This document shows positions 1 to 12,988 of a stretch of 64,000 nucleotides of DNA, in pieces. The stretch comes from Spinacia oleracea. Taxonomy: Eukaryota > Streptophyta > Magnoliopsida > Caryophyllales > Amaranthaceae. The notes under the pieces were generated by a model. It saw only the letters and a program-made list of their open reading frames with translations. It did no database searches and was not told where the DNA came from. The DNA lies in assembly GCF_020520425.1 (NCBI RefSeq), contig NC_079491.1:20327449-20391448 (forward strand). Reading direction: 5' to 3'. Position numbers and translations under genes: made by a program. The number at the start of each line of letters is the position of its first letter. The first letter of the stretch is position 1.

Positions 1-148
1 CCATTAGTTTAGTAAGTCAATGATGAAGATTCTGAATTAGCTAGTATCTTTACATGATAAGACCATGAAATCTTTTTGAGGGAAAACAAACTACCACATA
101 TACAATCTGCAGAAATGATATTAGAAGAGGAAGATCAACAAAGCATAC

Positions 149-3100
149 CACACATTGGTTACGAGTATATGTAAAAGTTGCTGCAGGTGATTGATGGTAG
201 CTCCATCCACAGCCCCCCACTCAACAAAAGGAACAGATTCACCTATGTTTAACCACTTGTCCATGTCACTGTCATCTGTACAATCACAAAGTGCAGCAAC
301 ACGATATCAGAATACTGAATATCCGTTTTCAGCATTCTAACTGCTAGATTTTTCTCCCATAGACACATTTTAAGCACATGAGAAACATAGATACAAGGCA
401 GAAACTTACCACATCCAAGTTTCTCCCCTAGCAAGTCGAGGATAAAAGGGGTGCTTTTGGGTTTGGAAAACAGATATAGGGTTTGAAACTGCCACCAGCT
501 TTGGCTACATTCACCAAACAAAGGAAACATAAGTAGCATTTATAGTATAATTGATTAGAATAATGAAAGAGTGAATCTTCTTCTGGTTCATTGATAAACA
601 CATTAGACAAGCCTCCAGTAAACAATGCAAAGGAAAAATCTGCTCTTTGATTAATCAACTCGAACTTCAATTCAGCTTTTCCATTTTTGAGATAATTTGA
701 ATTCGAGTAGTTTGCATATTTGTACTGAATGTCATCAAAACTCAAACAATTATTACCCACTAGTGCTACTGTTTGAAGTTCAATCTTAAACTTAAGTTTA
801 TTATTACCTTATAGGAGCAGTGCATATAACTGGGTCCTCAACTCTCCATTACCAACTTCTTTACAGTCTGTAGATGCACTGAGAAAACAAAATAAGTGTA
901 AGAATATATACATCCTACTTCAACTATGAAAGGAAAGAATATAAATCCTTTGAATGTTTAGAGAAGTATGGCATGAAACTCAGAATCCGACTACTCTGCT
1001 AGTTAAGATGTTTAAAAACCATTTCTTTTTCCTTAATAATAATGTCTATCAAATTCATTTCAGGAAATATAAGTTCGAGTAAGTTCCGATATGTGACTGT
1101 CAGTCTGTCACTCGTCTCAACTCGCAAAGCAGCTACTTGGCTGCAGCCTGTAAACAAAGAGGATGAGTACCTCGGGTGATGTCAGTCTCAAAATAAATTT
1201 GACACATCAATGGATTGAAGTTCTGGACCAAGGAATGTTATACCAAGGGTTTGACAAAGATAGCAACAGTCAAGTGCAGAGAATCCTGTATGGAAACATG
1301 CTTTTGGTAGCTAGGACAAGAAGGGGTAGGTGATTTGTGCCTTTGTCTAGGACCATTCCTAAATGAATCGACGTCTGTGTGCAGTAGCAGATAGTCTAGT
1401 GGAGGAAGTAGCGATCGTAAATTAGTGGACTAAGGTACCCTTTTGAGAGTACTGCTCAAGTTGTGATCACATCTTTCAAGGTTCAAATCAGCAGGATGGC
1501 CAAATGCAGTGTTGGTTTTATATCTTTAGCTATAAATCTTGTCTCCTAAAAAGTATTTTCTTATTTCATACTATATCCAAAAACCAACCACTTATTTGTT
1601 TGAAAGGGAAATTATCTTACATTATTGGTCCTATAAACTTTCCAACAATGATAATGTGGTCTATTTTAACTCAAACAAACAAGCTTGTATTTTAGTCAGT
1701 GCCTTGAGCTTTGAGGTGCAGCACTTTGGTGCTCTCCTCATATGGAGTGGTCTCCAGTGGCATAGATCCAGCTTCAAGGCACACTCCCCCTCAATAAATA
1801 GAGAGTTGTAAGTTTGAATCACCTTAGTCTAATAAAACTGTGAAAATGTTATTTTATTAAGAAAAAAAGACAGGAATTAAGCTGCATACTTGAACTTGCA
1901 GGGGAGAAGACTCCGACCCAATCATCAGACGATGGATTGTCAGACATCAGAGTAACTGTTACCGGGCGGACATAGTCATTTGACTCATTTCCCTGTTAAA
2001 AAATTTCAATTAAGCACCACAAGAAAATGGAATGATCAAATACAAACTGACTAGTAGTACACATTCTCGGTAAATCAAGTTTGTAGCTTAGAAATCTTTA
2101 ACACCGCAAACTTTGAACATATAACACGATTTTCTTTGATATCTTCATAACACAAACTTAACGTGTAGCCAAAAGTACTACTACTCATGTCAAAAAAAAA
2201 AAAAAAAAAGATCGAATTAAACAGAAGTAGCATGCTTAGTTATTTTCAAACAAAGTTCGTTTGAAGTTTAAACTCTGCTTACAGCTTACCTGTATGTCTT
2301 GAATCATTGACCTACTTGTACCAAGTATAGTAGAGTCTTCATTTTCCTGTAAAATTTTTAAATTAACACCAAGTATATAACCGCAGAAGAATACAAATGG
2401 CATTTTTACAAGGAAATTACATACCTCAATATGAAAACTCATTACAAATTATTTAGCAAATACTATACCAAGTATTAGACTTTAGTCCACAACATCATAT
2501 TTCCTTGCTTCAAAAAAATAATGTACTACAGCCTGATGCAATGAGACTGAAAATGTCACCTCATTTCTCAATAAAAGTCCCCCCTCATTGTCCACTATTT
2601 TTCTTTTTTGGTTTTATTACGAGGAATTCCCACCGCCTTCGGCGAGTGAACTAATCTCCTGTGGAAGTTGCATGGGTACCTCGATGGCCAGCAACTCTCC
2701 TGTTTGAGGGGTTTTTCCATACACAAGGCTCAAACCCGATACTTGGTTAAGAAGCAAGAGACCCTTACTACTCACGTCAATCTCACTTGGTTCTCATTGT
2801 CCACTATTTTATCATGCACGTAACCATTCTAAACCACTAGGCCAAGATCTCATGGTATTTCACCCCTATCTTACTAAGCTGTATAAATGTCTCGAATAAA
2901 AAGTTGCAAATAAAAATAACAAAAACATCATCTAGCCCATAAATTACATGAGTTTGAAATGCAGCAGTACATTACCTCGGTAGGCAGCAGAATGGTCGAA
3001 ACACGAACGGAAGCCTTGTTGTGAATGGCAAATTAGTACTTGAGAATATTAATCTGGGAGAGTGGTTGCACACCATCACCATGACCATGACCATTCCCAT

Positions 3101-3215
3101 TTTTGTGACGATGTCCCAAAGTATTGGTACTCCAATTTAAGATTAAAATTGTTTGCAGAAAAAGAAATAACAAAACTTGATATTTGTTCCTCATGTTTTG
3201 CGTAATTTTGGTCAT
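149..3215 (-). pseudogene. Purple acid phosphatase (PAP1/24/27-like), 5' exons, broken
   Basis: Seven exons read on the minus strand: 2976-3215, 2290-2346, 1896-1992, 808-878, 602-724, 410-504 and 149-275, mostly with GT-AG borders. Exon 1 starts with a hydrophobic signal peptide (MTKITQNMRNKYQVLLFLFL). Exon 3 has the N-terminal motif DDWVGVFSPA, exon 5 has ANYSN and INQRADFSFALF, exon 6 has NPKAPL, exon 7 has MTVTWTSG and then, in another frame, PFVEWG. This order is that of large plant PAPs, secreted metallophosphoesterases that release phosphate. The metal-binding domain would lie left of the window. It is broken: an in-frame TAA near 3040 in exon 1; a one-base loss just after MTVTWTSG; frame changes before and after NPKAPL, near CTAPI in exon 4 and after AVDGAT in exon 7. 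At least five frame changes over about 700 coding bases argue for a pseudogene rather than sequencing error. Confidence 0.85.
2602..2792 (-). mobile_element. SINE, minus orientation, with 18-bp TSD
   Basis: A 191-bp insert in the first intron of the PAP pseudogene. It is flanked by identical 18-bp direct repeats, CTCATTGTCCACTATTTT, at 2584-2601 and 2793-2810. On the minus strand it begins with a tRNA-like head whose B box reads GGGTTTGAGCC, and it ends in a T/G-rich tract (seen on the plus strand as a T-rich start at 2602-2617). Long TSD, pol III box and short length fit a SINE moved by LINE machinery. Confidence 0.8.
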
Positions 3216-4349
3216 TCTATTTGGATATGGGAATGTCTATTTGTACTCTGTTTAAGGTACAATTAATCTTATAAATGATTGAATTAGTATGATTCTTAAT
3301 AATTTACTTGCGTGATTTCTTATGAAAATTGACATTTAGCGACTTTATTAATTCAATATTTGATTAATATTTTAATAGTTATACCTCGTACGAGAAGAAC
3401 AATTCCATATGGGGGTGGGTTAGTGGGTGTGTATCTTTGTCCTTTGATGGTTACGGCTAATGCATGATACACGATTCATGTTAAAATAATAGCATGGTGA
3501 TTCCTTGACACAAAGTAAATTACAAATGATAAAGCTGTTTTATTAAATTTTGTTTTGAGAGGATGATTAGTTGTTAAAAAATGAAGTCGTCCGTGCCTCG
3601 CGGGCAGGTTGAAACAATACTACGATTACTTTGTGCAAGTCATGGGTGATTGGGTGAGTTAGTACACTAGTCTTACTTGATCTTAATGCAGACAATTTCG
3701 GCGGTACTAATACAAAATAGGAAAAAAAGTTACCTTTTCTTTGTCAATGAAGCTTGATTTCTGGCCATTTACTCCTTTCTAAGGCTTCAAGGACTTGTAA
3801 TGATCATCCTTTGTATAGTAGTAATTAGCAAGTGTTGAAGCATGTACTCGAAATTGTCCCCGCCTCAATTCCCCGTGCAGCATCCGATGATAATCACCAC
3901 CCCGTCACTGCAACTTGTACAGTTCTTGAATATCTTCCATGCGCCACCCATTTTATTATCACTAGATTTCCTTCAAAAATGCCCCTATGCAAAACATTAA
4001 GTTATGCGTTATTTAATTGAGAATATATATATAGCTAGATTTTCAAAAGCAATTGTATGCGCATCCTAAATTATTACTCTCTAGTTATTAATCAGTACTC
4101 ATTATAAAATACAAAATTCTTACAAAATGCTTACAAATTCATTCTTGTAATTAAATTTCCCCAAGTTTCTAATAGGAAACTGCTCACAGCATACATCAAA
4201 TATTACAAAAATAACATATAGCAGTGTTCCTCGTGAAAGGGAATTTGCGGTACACATATAAGCTAAGCCTAAACAAGTGCAACTATTGTACAGGCTTTAC
4301 AACATGAGCTCCTCGTCAACAAGGCCGAGGCATTTGGGAGTCCCTGGAG
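3216..4349. other. Intergenic, PAP pseudogene to LTO1 3' end
   Basis: AT-rich DNA between the start of the minus-strand PAP pseudogene and the stop codon of LTO1. I see no coding exon or clear repeat. The part nearest 4350 should include the LTO1 3' UTR, and the part just right of 3215 the former PAP promoter. Confidence 0.5.
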
Positions 4350-7300
4350 TTAGTTAGGTTGGTTAACTTTGTCATAGTTGAAGCCAGATATTTCTGCTAG
4401 CTCTTCAAGCGTCTTTTCTCCACTGATTACCTACAAAAAGAGTGCGTATAAGCTGTGTTCATGATTATAAGTGGCTGCCTAAGATGCAAAGCTCACGTCA
4501 GAGAAATGCTAGGTCGAGTAGCCATGATTTTGCAATAACAGTGTACAAGACAAGAAATGTCCACGGCATTTTTCACAGTCATCTATTTTGCGTAGTCATA
4601 TACATGAACGCTACAATTGCCTACTTATAGGTGATATGAAAGTCGACTAAAAAGAAATTGCTGATTTGAAAGCTAAATAAAGCTACGAAATCCCACCCTC
4701 CTCTACCCCCAAACTCCTACACCCAAATACCAGCATAGGGAGCCCACTTCATGCAGATAAACTCATAAAAGAATACATGAAAGGTAGAGCAAATTAAATA
4801 CATATTTTTTTTTTATGGGTGAAATCAGCTGCAAGCACATTAGGCTCACCTCGCCGTTAATTAGCCATGTGGGGAATCCTTCAATTCCAACATCACTACA
4901 AGCCGAAACCATCTTGATTCCTTTCTTAACACCATCAGGGAAGCATTCCACATAATCTAACAGCTGCATTGCCTCACGCCCAAACATCTATACACAAACA
5001 CGGAAAATCATATCCAGCTTAACAAATGAGCTGCTTACCAAACTGTAGAAATCCATTCAACATTATGATACAACGTCATGAATCTTAACAACACTTCAAA
5101 ATAGCGACGCTGACAGGAGTTCAATTTATAGTCAGATGAGCCATAACAGTTTCAAGAAAAGTACATTCTTTTCGCTCCATATTCCATAAAACTAGCAAAA
5201 CTCATTCAAGTAGAATGCCATCAAAGAAAAATGACTAGTGATTCACTACTCCAACTTTTGTACAAATTAGACATGCAAGAGGTGCCTTTGCTTATCATAG
5301 AACAAAATTCAGTTCCACACCCTTTCTGACCTCTGCTAAGATATTGATTCATCCAACATCTGGAGTTCTGGACGATCTTGTGTGGAATTAAAAGAAATCA
5401 CATAACTAAATATAAATACCATGGAACTCAGAAGAAAATAACTTAAATGGCTATCGATGTGTCAGATTCTTCCATGTCAGACTCTTAACATGTGTGTACC
5501 TGAATCCAAGTAACATGGCTACTGCTGAAATTTGTGTTTTCATGAGAGCAACTCATTCTAATGATAAAATGAAGTAGGGCAACAGAGTTCTTGCATATGA
5601 GGTAATAAGCAAGAGTACAGAGGAAAAGGATAAAAGGAAGAAAACAACAGCAAATGGTAGAATCCACAATGTAGAAGCTGTATCTTTAGAATGGTGGTGA
5701 ATTTTCTCTACAAGTTTCTAGAGCTAACAACTAAGAGCTTTGTGATTTCTCTTGCTTAAGCATTACTGCTTTTGAGAAAACACTTAGGAGAGTTCAAATC
5801 AGATATTCGATCCAAAATTTTGTATATCTCAATAAACCGCCAAACCAGATGGTTAAAACTTAAAACTGGCTCTGAATCCGATCTGGAAAAAGAATCTGAT
5901 CTTTGGGAAATTTAGGTATCCAATTCTTATCATCTACATATAATATTCAAAACAAGAGGAGATTTAGTTTCTTGGCTTCCAGCAGTCTTGCAGGATCCCA
6001 AGGGAAGATGGTGTGATTACATACAGCTGTTGACTTGCGGTGGAGGCACTGTTACCTGGTTCGCTGTATGAGATTGGGTACGGGTTCGCAATTCGCTACC
6101 TAATTTGCTAAATTAGACCAAAATTATACCATTTTGATGCTATAATTCGCTTTCGGTTCGCGGTTCGTGGGCTGATTGGAGGATTAGGTAACACTGGGTG
6201 GAGGTAATGTGAGGTCTCAGGTGTGGGTTAGACGTTGGCGGTGGTGGAGGTGCTGGTAATTACAGTGGAAATTTTAGGTTGGAAAACTAGGACCTTAAAT
6301 CAATTTTAGGCTGGCAAGTCACACCGGAAATACCAACTTACCAAGTCAATGCTCGAAATCAAACTTAAGGTAGTCAACAACCTAGAAGTGATGTAAGGTC
6401 CTAGTTTGCAACTTTTTTTCAAAGGAACTTTCTCACAAAAGTAGTACCAGAAAAGGTCCTTTCTAACAATTTTCCTAAATTTTATATAAGTAAAGCTTTA
6501 GAGTAGATGCTAACATACTTAATAGGCAATGACTGGTACCGTCTCTAGGATTTCTCGATCACAAAAATCAATACTGGAGCCCGGAGTGAGAGAGAAATAG
6601 TGAATGAGTTCATGACAGAGAGCAGAAAGGGAGAAGAGACATATAAGGAGAGAGAGATTGTGTCAAAGAACAAGAGAAAATAAACACATTTTTTAAAAGC
6701 TTTTCAAGAAAAAAAGTATTGCTGATGTTTTGGACGTCCGAAATTAGTAAGAAAAAGTGCAATCTGAATCTGATTCAATATATCCGAGACTTGGAAACAC
6801 AAATTGGAAGTCAGATATTAAACCAGATCGACAGGATCAGATTCTTTTAGAACAAGACATCCTAACAGTAAAGGTCATGGGATGGATGGAGTTAATTCAG
6901 CTTTCTGGTGTGGATAGTTGGAACGATGTGAATTTATGTTCTGGTGCATGATTTCCTCAAAAGTTAAAATATGATCAAAGTGATTCTTCCACCTGGATTA
7001 TAGATCTGATATCCAATGCAGATACAACTGTTTCTAAACCAACATCTGGACAACTTCAGCTGATGGAAGATATACTTGACCATCTTCGCCTCTTTGGAGT
7101 GCTTTATGAGAAGAACATATCTTCAAATTTAACGCAGATGTTATGACATCATGACCACAGAAGATTAGGCAGACGAGAAAATGATGTTAAACTAGAACAA
7201 GCAAGAAGCACATGAAAGATTCTAGAAGTAAACAACACCCACCCCTCCCCCCATCCAAACACTTCTGAGGGTCATACACCACCCAACATGGATCCTATCA

Positions 7301-10300
7301 GAGATCAGGCATTGGAGGTCCAGGTACTATACTGCCTCTTACCAGTAAGGAGTAGTCTTGAGAGTTGAGACTAGAAGAGAGATTGTATAAATATATATGA
7401 CAAGGAGGATATCAATTTACCAAAAACACAAGCAAGTAAAGAAGAACACGGACCAGGCATATGCATCCATACCACAGACATACTTTAACCAAAACGGCAG
7501 AAAATCTTCTAAATGAAGAAAAAAAAATCTGTCACATTTAAATAACATAAGTTACCAATCAAATTGAAAACTTTAGAAACGTACACGACACAATGCACAA
7601 AAAAAATGATGCAGAATCATCATGAGGCAAGTTTGCTATCTCATTCCACCCGTCCCTTCCCAAATAGTTAGTTGTTAGTGGTTACCTCCTTTTGTTCTTG
7701 GCAGTGTGAACACCAAAAAGCCCCATACATTTTTGCCCCAGTAGATTTGAGGATTTTTGCAGAGAAATTGCAAAAGGGCTTGATGCTGAAATAATCTCCG
7801 TTGTATAATAAGTTAAATCCCATGGCTTCTGATCTGTTCAGTGAAAATGTAAAACACAACTTCAAATAGTGACTCATCAACAGCATCACATCATAACAAC
7901 AACCTCCAACGTTAGAGTCAAGGAAGCAATTTGAAGCATCTAATCAGTCAGGTTATAAACACTAGTGTACTTGTGAACATATTATCTTCAATAAGGAAGA
8001 AAATATATAACAGCTAAGCACTACCGTAGGCAACTATTCTCTCCCCTCGGTGCACATTATCACCCATCACTCGAGAACATTTTCTTCTACAGCCACTTGT
8101 CCCGTAGTCAGGCCGTAGATGCTTCCTCGACATTTTGAAGCCTGCAATTCTTTGCCAAATACCCAAATTTTTGACACTTAAAACATTTTCGCTTTTCCTT
8201 ATGCCAATAATTTTTTCACCATGACCAACCATCTGATAGTGGTGCATTTGGGGGGTTTCTTTTCCCTTTACAGGAAGAAGACTTTACCAATAAGGTTCTT
8301 TCAACTCTTTCTCTAGCTTCTTCCTCCCTCACTGATCTCCTTTGGTCTACAGCATTAAGAGCATTAAATAACTCTTTGGGGGTTATTTTGGATAGATCTT
8401 TGGAATCTTCAAGTGAGGAAATTTTGGACTCGTATTTTTCGGGAACACTCACTAAAACCTTATCAACCACTCTCTCATTGGAAAATAATTCACCAAGCAA
8501 TCTAATTTGATTAACAATGGTCATAAGTTTACTCACATATTCCTTAATGGTTTCACTTTTCTTCATCCTTTGCATCTCAAATTCTCGTTTGAGATTCAAA
8601 CTTGCATCAACTTTGTTTGAGCATTGCCCTCAAACTCTTCCTTCAGCATGTCTCATGCCTCCTTTGGTGACTCAAAAGTCAAGACATTTTGTGAAATGAC
8701 CAATTTAAAGTTAGTGTTTCAAAGTAAATAGTTACTTAGTTTCATTATTTTAAGTCACTAAATCAATGTTGTTATTTACTGGGTCAGATTAGTCAACCTT
8801 AGTAGTAGTAGTGGGCTACAATTATGGGCACTATCAACCACTATCCCACGTAATTAGGTAGTGCTAGCTTGCTTTTGTTTTGTAAGTTATTTTGTAGGCT
8901 ATAAAAGGCATTGTTTTCTCCTGTTTAATCGAATGAGAATGCAATTATCTTTTTAATCAACGCTTCATTTGTAGTTTGCATTTTTATCTCCAATAGAAGT
9001 CGGTTGTATTTGTTTAGTTGAGTTTGTGGGTTATTAGTGGAATATCATGTAGGTCGTATCAATTTGGTTGCAAGTTTTAGCTAAGTTTTAGTTAGTCATC
9101 TGTAATGCACTTGTCTATATAAAGGATTGAAGCGATAGAAATATCGTTTTTGTTCTTCTTCTTTCCCCTCTCATCTCTACTTTCAATAGTATCTTAAATG
9201 AAACACTTTCAAAAATCAGCAAAAGGATTGGAACAGAGCATAGCTCATTGACATATTCAAGAAAAAAGATCGCAAACAGCCATGGGAAGAGCGTATTGAC
9301 ATGACCCTAGATGATAGGACATAGTAAATTGTTCAAAACACTAATAATTGTAAGGCATACTTAACATTTTGGAGAACTAAATTCATCCACTTGTATATAC
9401 ATACATCCTTACACAAAGATGTCACTGGAAACTGGAAACATGATGTAGATTCAGCATGTTTCCAGTTAAACCTTTATGTAGAGATGTATATAGATCCAGC
9501 CCATATAAATAACAAATGTTTCCTGGTTATGTGTAGCTGGATATGTATTACATATCTTAGGTGGGCAATAAAAATCCCTTTCCCGACTTGCTCCCGAACA
9601 AAATAAATGCATGAAAAAATCATCTTCAAACATGTAAAGATCCCTGAGATCTCAGGTCTTAACCAAAATACCATGCAATTGAATCACCTTGGCAAGATTG
9701 GCGGTAAGGCACTGTATGAGGTGCTTAAAATTCCAAGCACAATAGCAGCTGTACACAAGGGTAAAGTGACAACTTTTTGTAGCTCTTGCAGTCCGAAATC
9801 CTGTAATACAAAGACATAAATGAAGAATGAAAAACTATGGTAGTGCTTTACTATTTTTTATATAAATAAATTACTCACAACTTCACAAGAGGGTAAGTAC
9901 CTTTAAAATGATGAAAAATAAGCTAAATGACAACGTAGCAGATGCCAAGCAATATGAACACGAAGCTCCTTCAAGTCTAGTCGCCAGGATGTATAAAAAG
10001 TAAGCACTTGCAACTGCCATGGAAGCCGAGACAGGAAGCAAAAGTAGACGCCCATCACTTTGATTGATTTTGAGAGGCATATTCCATCCTCCTAACTTCA
10101 AACCTAGGAGAAGGATAACTCCATAGGCAGTCATGCCGATTAGTGGAAGAGGGACACCTGGCAAATGCAAAAGGAGGATCATTGAATCTTCTTTCAAACA
10201 AAACACCTGCAGTAATGTTAAAATTTGATGTTCAGGTCAAAAATAGATTCTGCATCACAAAACCCAAGTATAAATTTGATATAACTTACAACTGCAATAA

Positions 10301-12724
10301 TATAAATTTTCAACTTTTACGCCATTGGATTCATATTTTTAAAAAAAATTAAAAAAATTAAACTAAGATGAATTAATGATATATTTTCATACACTATACT
10401 TAATAGATTCAATAAAATAAAGTACATGTACTTCTATTTTTTTATCACCCACCTAAAGTGGTAAAGAGTTTTAAAAATTAAATCCTATTATACATGTAAA
10501 GTGTCACGTACTCTTATGTAGTTATACTCCCTCCGATCCCACATTACTTGTTACACTTTCCTTTTTCGTCACATTACTTGTTACACTTCTAAATAAGGAA
10601 TGACCCTACAATTATTATATTGTCTCTCTCCTCCCACTAAAAAAAGTTTGGTCCCCACACCCTCTCTCATTCAATTAAAAAAATACCCCACTAACTCCTA
10701 CCCGTCTACATTTTCAATAAAATAACATTTGATAACCAAGCAACCACTGATCACCTAAAACTTTGTGCAAAGGTAAGTGTAACTAGTAATGTGGGACAGA
10801 GGGAGTAATAGTTATGTAGTACCTCTAAATCATTAAACTACAAAGATTCATAAAACTCAAATACCCAAACGGAATAAATTACCCTGTTGCTAAACTGATG
10901 TGGGTATTCATCACTCACAAGAAGACAGGTTATAGTGCACGTGGTTTGACAAGTTCTATATTAAAGGTAGACCTTTAGATTCTATCACTTTCCCTATATG
11001 TCTCGGTCTTTGAAGAAAATTATAGGTTGTTGTAAACTGATTGTTGCTGCTGGTGGATGGGTTCTGAAAAATGGTGAGTACTCATACAGAAGCTTTACAA
11101 ACTCATGGGGGGGGCATCATCAGAGTATACCTTGGAGGAGGGTTCTCTGTGGGAATAAAGCTTCTCCTGCAGATTTATTCCCACAATCTCTCTTATGCAT
11201 GCATGTGACATGGATCCATCTTTCCCACAAGCAGTCAGTTTTATAACAATGTACCAGAAATATATTTGCTAAGGGAGCCAATTTACATTTCACATTATCC
11301 TCAGTGCCTAAGCCTCCTTCTGGCAGACTACATCCCCAGCATACTTACCACCCCATAAGAAGGCTCTTCAAAGAGACACAATATTGTTCATCACAGTCTT
11401 GGGGATAACAAAAATGGCCATCAAATAAGCAAGAATATATATGACAACATCAACTGCAATCCACCCAAACAAGAGAGGTGCCTTGATTAGTTGACCCCCA
11501 ACTTCTAACTCAGACAGTCATCATGCCAACCAACGCATCCCAATCATCAACATAGTCCTTTACTCCGTAGCAGACAAGGTTATTCCATCCTTTCTTTTTG
11601 GTCTTTCTTTTTGGTCTTTCTTTAGACAAGCGGATTGAAAATGATTTCGGGCATAGGCCCCAAAGTTCATCAAATGACAACAAGTGAATGAAAAATAACT
11701 CAATACATATAGACCTTGCACCATGGTTCCCCTAACCAACCAACCATGTATGAACAAAATAAAGTAGAACACAGTTTTCAACAAGGTCTCAATAAAATTC
11801 CGGCAAATGGTTCATAAGTTCATAGAATGCTCAGATCTTAGTCACCTGCATCGCTGCTTTTTACAGGCTTTCAGATGTTATTATATAAGAAACCGGAATT
11901 TTATGTGGAATTCCAACCTAATCCTCAGTAGTGCAACCTCCCCTCTAACCCGCAAAATTTAGGTACATAAGGAACTTTTATGACATATAAAGCCACTTGC
12001 TAAGTTTATATTTACCATTCCTAATCTTCCTAAACCAAGCAACTAATTGAGAGCTACATCATCCAACTATATTCGTACCACATGAACATACAACAATCAC
12101 ATAAATGGCAATAGATTATCAAGTTTCCGCGTAGTCAAATGACCAATTAGTTCCATTTCTTAATCAAACTAAGTAAAGTCAACAAACCAAAATAATTAAG
12201 AATTACAAAAACTGAAAACTGAAAAAAATTAGAATTGAAAAATTGGAAGTTACCAAAAACAACGGCATAATCACTATTGAGGACATCACTGCAAGACCCA
12301 GCACCAATAGGGCAAAATGGATCGGAATTAGAGAGCTTAAGATAGGTCAAGTAAGCAGTTTCCAGAAACCCCAATCCACCAAGACCCACACACCAATTGT
12401 ATGTAGAAATGTTCGACGGCGATGACGAAGAAGAAGACGATGAAACCGGCATGTTCTCTGCATCTTCGGACTTCTCAGTGTCGCGGGTCGGGCCTGGAAT
12501 GCACATCGCCGGAAGTAGAGCAACCCCATGTCTTAAATTTCCCTGAAAAGGATAAAAATTATCAAATTGGGAAGAGAAAGAGAGAGAAGGGGGATCAAAT
12601 GGGAAAGTGGAGAGTAAAGAGACAGTACCTTGAATTTGAGGAGAGAAGGAAAGGAAACAGGGCAAGAGAAAAGGGCTTTTGGAGGGAGTGATAGGTGTAG
12701 TAAAGATGATGAACTGAGCATCAT
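4350..12724 (-). CDS. LTO1: LTO1: thylakoid VKOR-thioredoxin disulfide oxidase
   Basis: Seven exons: 12629-12724, 12254-12542, 9901-10157, 9688-9800, 7686-7833, 4850-4987, 4350-4430. All have GT-AG borders and agreeing phases, giving 1122 nt and 373 residues (Arabidopsis LTO1 is about the same length). The Ser-rich N-terminus fits a plastid transit peptide. The VKOR domain (about 80-214) has loop cysteines 109 and 116 (CPIGAGSC) and the CSYC pair 195/198, the same positions as in Arabidopsis. The thioredoxin-like domain (about 275-end) has WCSHC, cysteines 293/296, followed by VECFPDG and EGFPTW. Known role of the family: a thylakoid membrane enzyme that forms disulfides in lumenal proteins, passes electrons to phylloquinone, and is needed for photosystem II assembly. 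Oddity: residues about 253-275 are read in a frame that differs from the one showing homology (see findings). Introns are long and hold mobile elements. The start is the first Met of a Met-Met pair at 12722-12724. Confidence 0.93.
6047..6196. mobile_element. hAT-type MITE in LTO1 intron 5
   Basis: A 150-bp element bounded by inverted termini CACTGTTACCT and AGGTAACACTG (one mismatch). It is flanked by identical 8-bp repeats GGTGGAGG at 6039-6046 and 6197-6204. An 8-bp TSD is the signature of hAT transposition. The interior is rich in GGTTCGC motifs and has no coding capacity. Confidence 0.8.
8014..8690 (-). pseudogene. Copia gag fragment in LTO1 intron 4
   Basis: Translated minus-strand pieces give a Copia-type gag (UBN2 family), e.g. 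KSETIKEYVSKLMTIVNQIR and LLGELFSNERVVDKVLVSVP. Upstream, near 8600-8690, the text continues as DMLKEEFEG with a stop where Trp is usual, and a frame change lies near 8597. Downstream at 8014-8247 a degenerate zinc-knuckle region follows in another frame. No protease, integrase or RT is visible, so this is a truncated relic. Two TATA-like motifs lie to its right on the plus strand (near 8900 and 9116), but I could not define an LTR. Confidence 0.75.
10527..10805. mobile_element. Stowaway (Tc1/mariner) MITE in LTO1 intron 2
   Basis: A 279-bp element starting CTCCCTCCGATCCCACATTA and ending in the near-perfect inverse (AGTAATGTGGGACAGAGGGAG region at 10785-10805). TA dinucleotides flank it at 10525-10526 and 10806-10807, the Stowaway target duplication. 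The copy at 43388-43581 belongs to the same family (shared GTTACACTTTCCTTTTTCGT). Confidence 0.9.
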
Positions 12725-12988
12725 TGCTTGAACCTGAGTTTGCTTAAGGTGTAAAAATCAACAATTTACACTGCAAAGATGGAGTGATGAGCAAAGAAAT
12801 GGGAGAAAATTGATTCAGTTTCGTGTTTTGGTGTGCTTTACTTTGGTCTAAAGAGTGAGAGATTGGTTGATGATCTCCAACTCCCGTACCGGGTGGTCCG
12901 GGTCAATCAAATCAATACGAGGAAAAAAACAAGTTCACCAGTTTTACCACTTTGCCAAGGGGGTTTTACACTTTTATTCACTTAAAAA

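Noticed and set aside
1690-1830. Possible SINE (AGTTTGAATCACC resembles a B box)
   Set aside because: No TSD, tail or A box could be defined.
8700-9200. Possible LTR belonging to the Copia gag fragment
   Set aside because: TATA-like motifs point in the plus direction whereas gag is on the minus strand, and no paired LTR exists in the intron.
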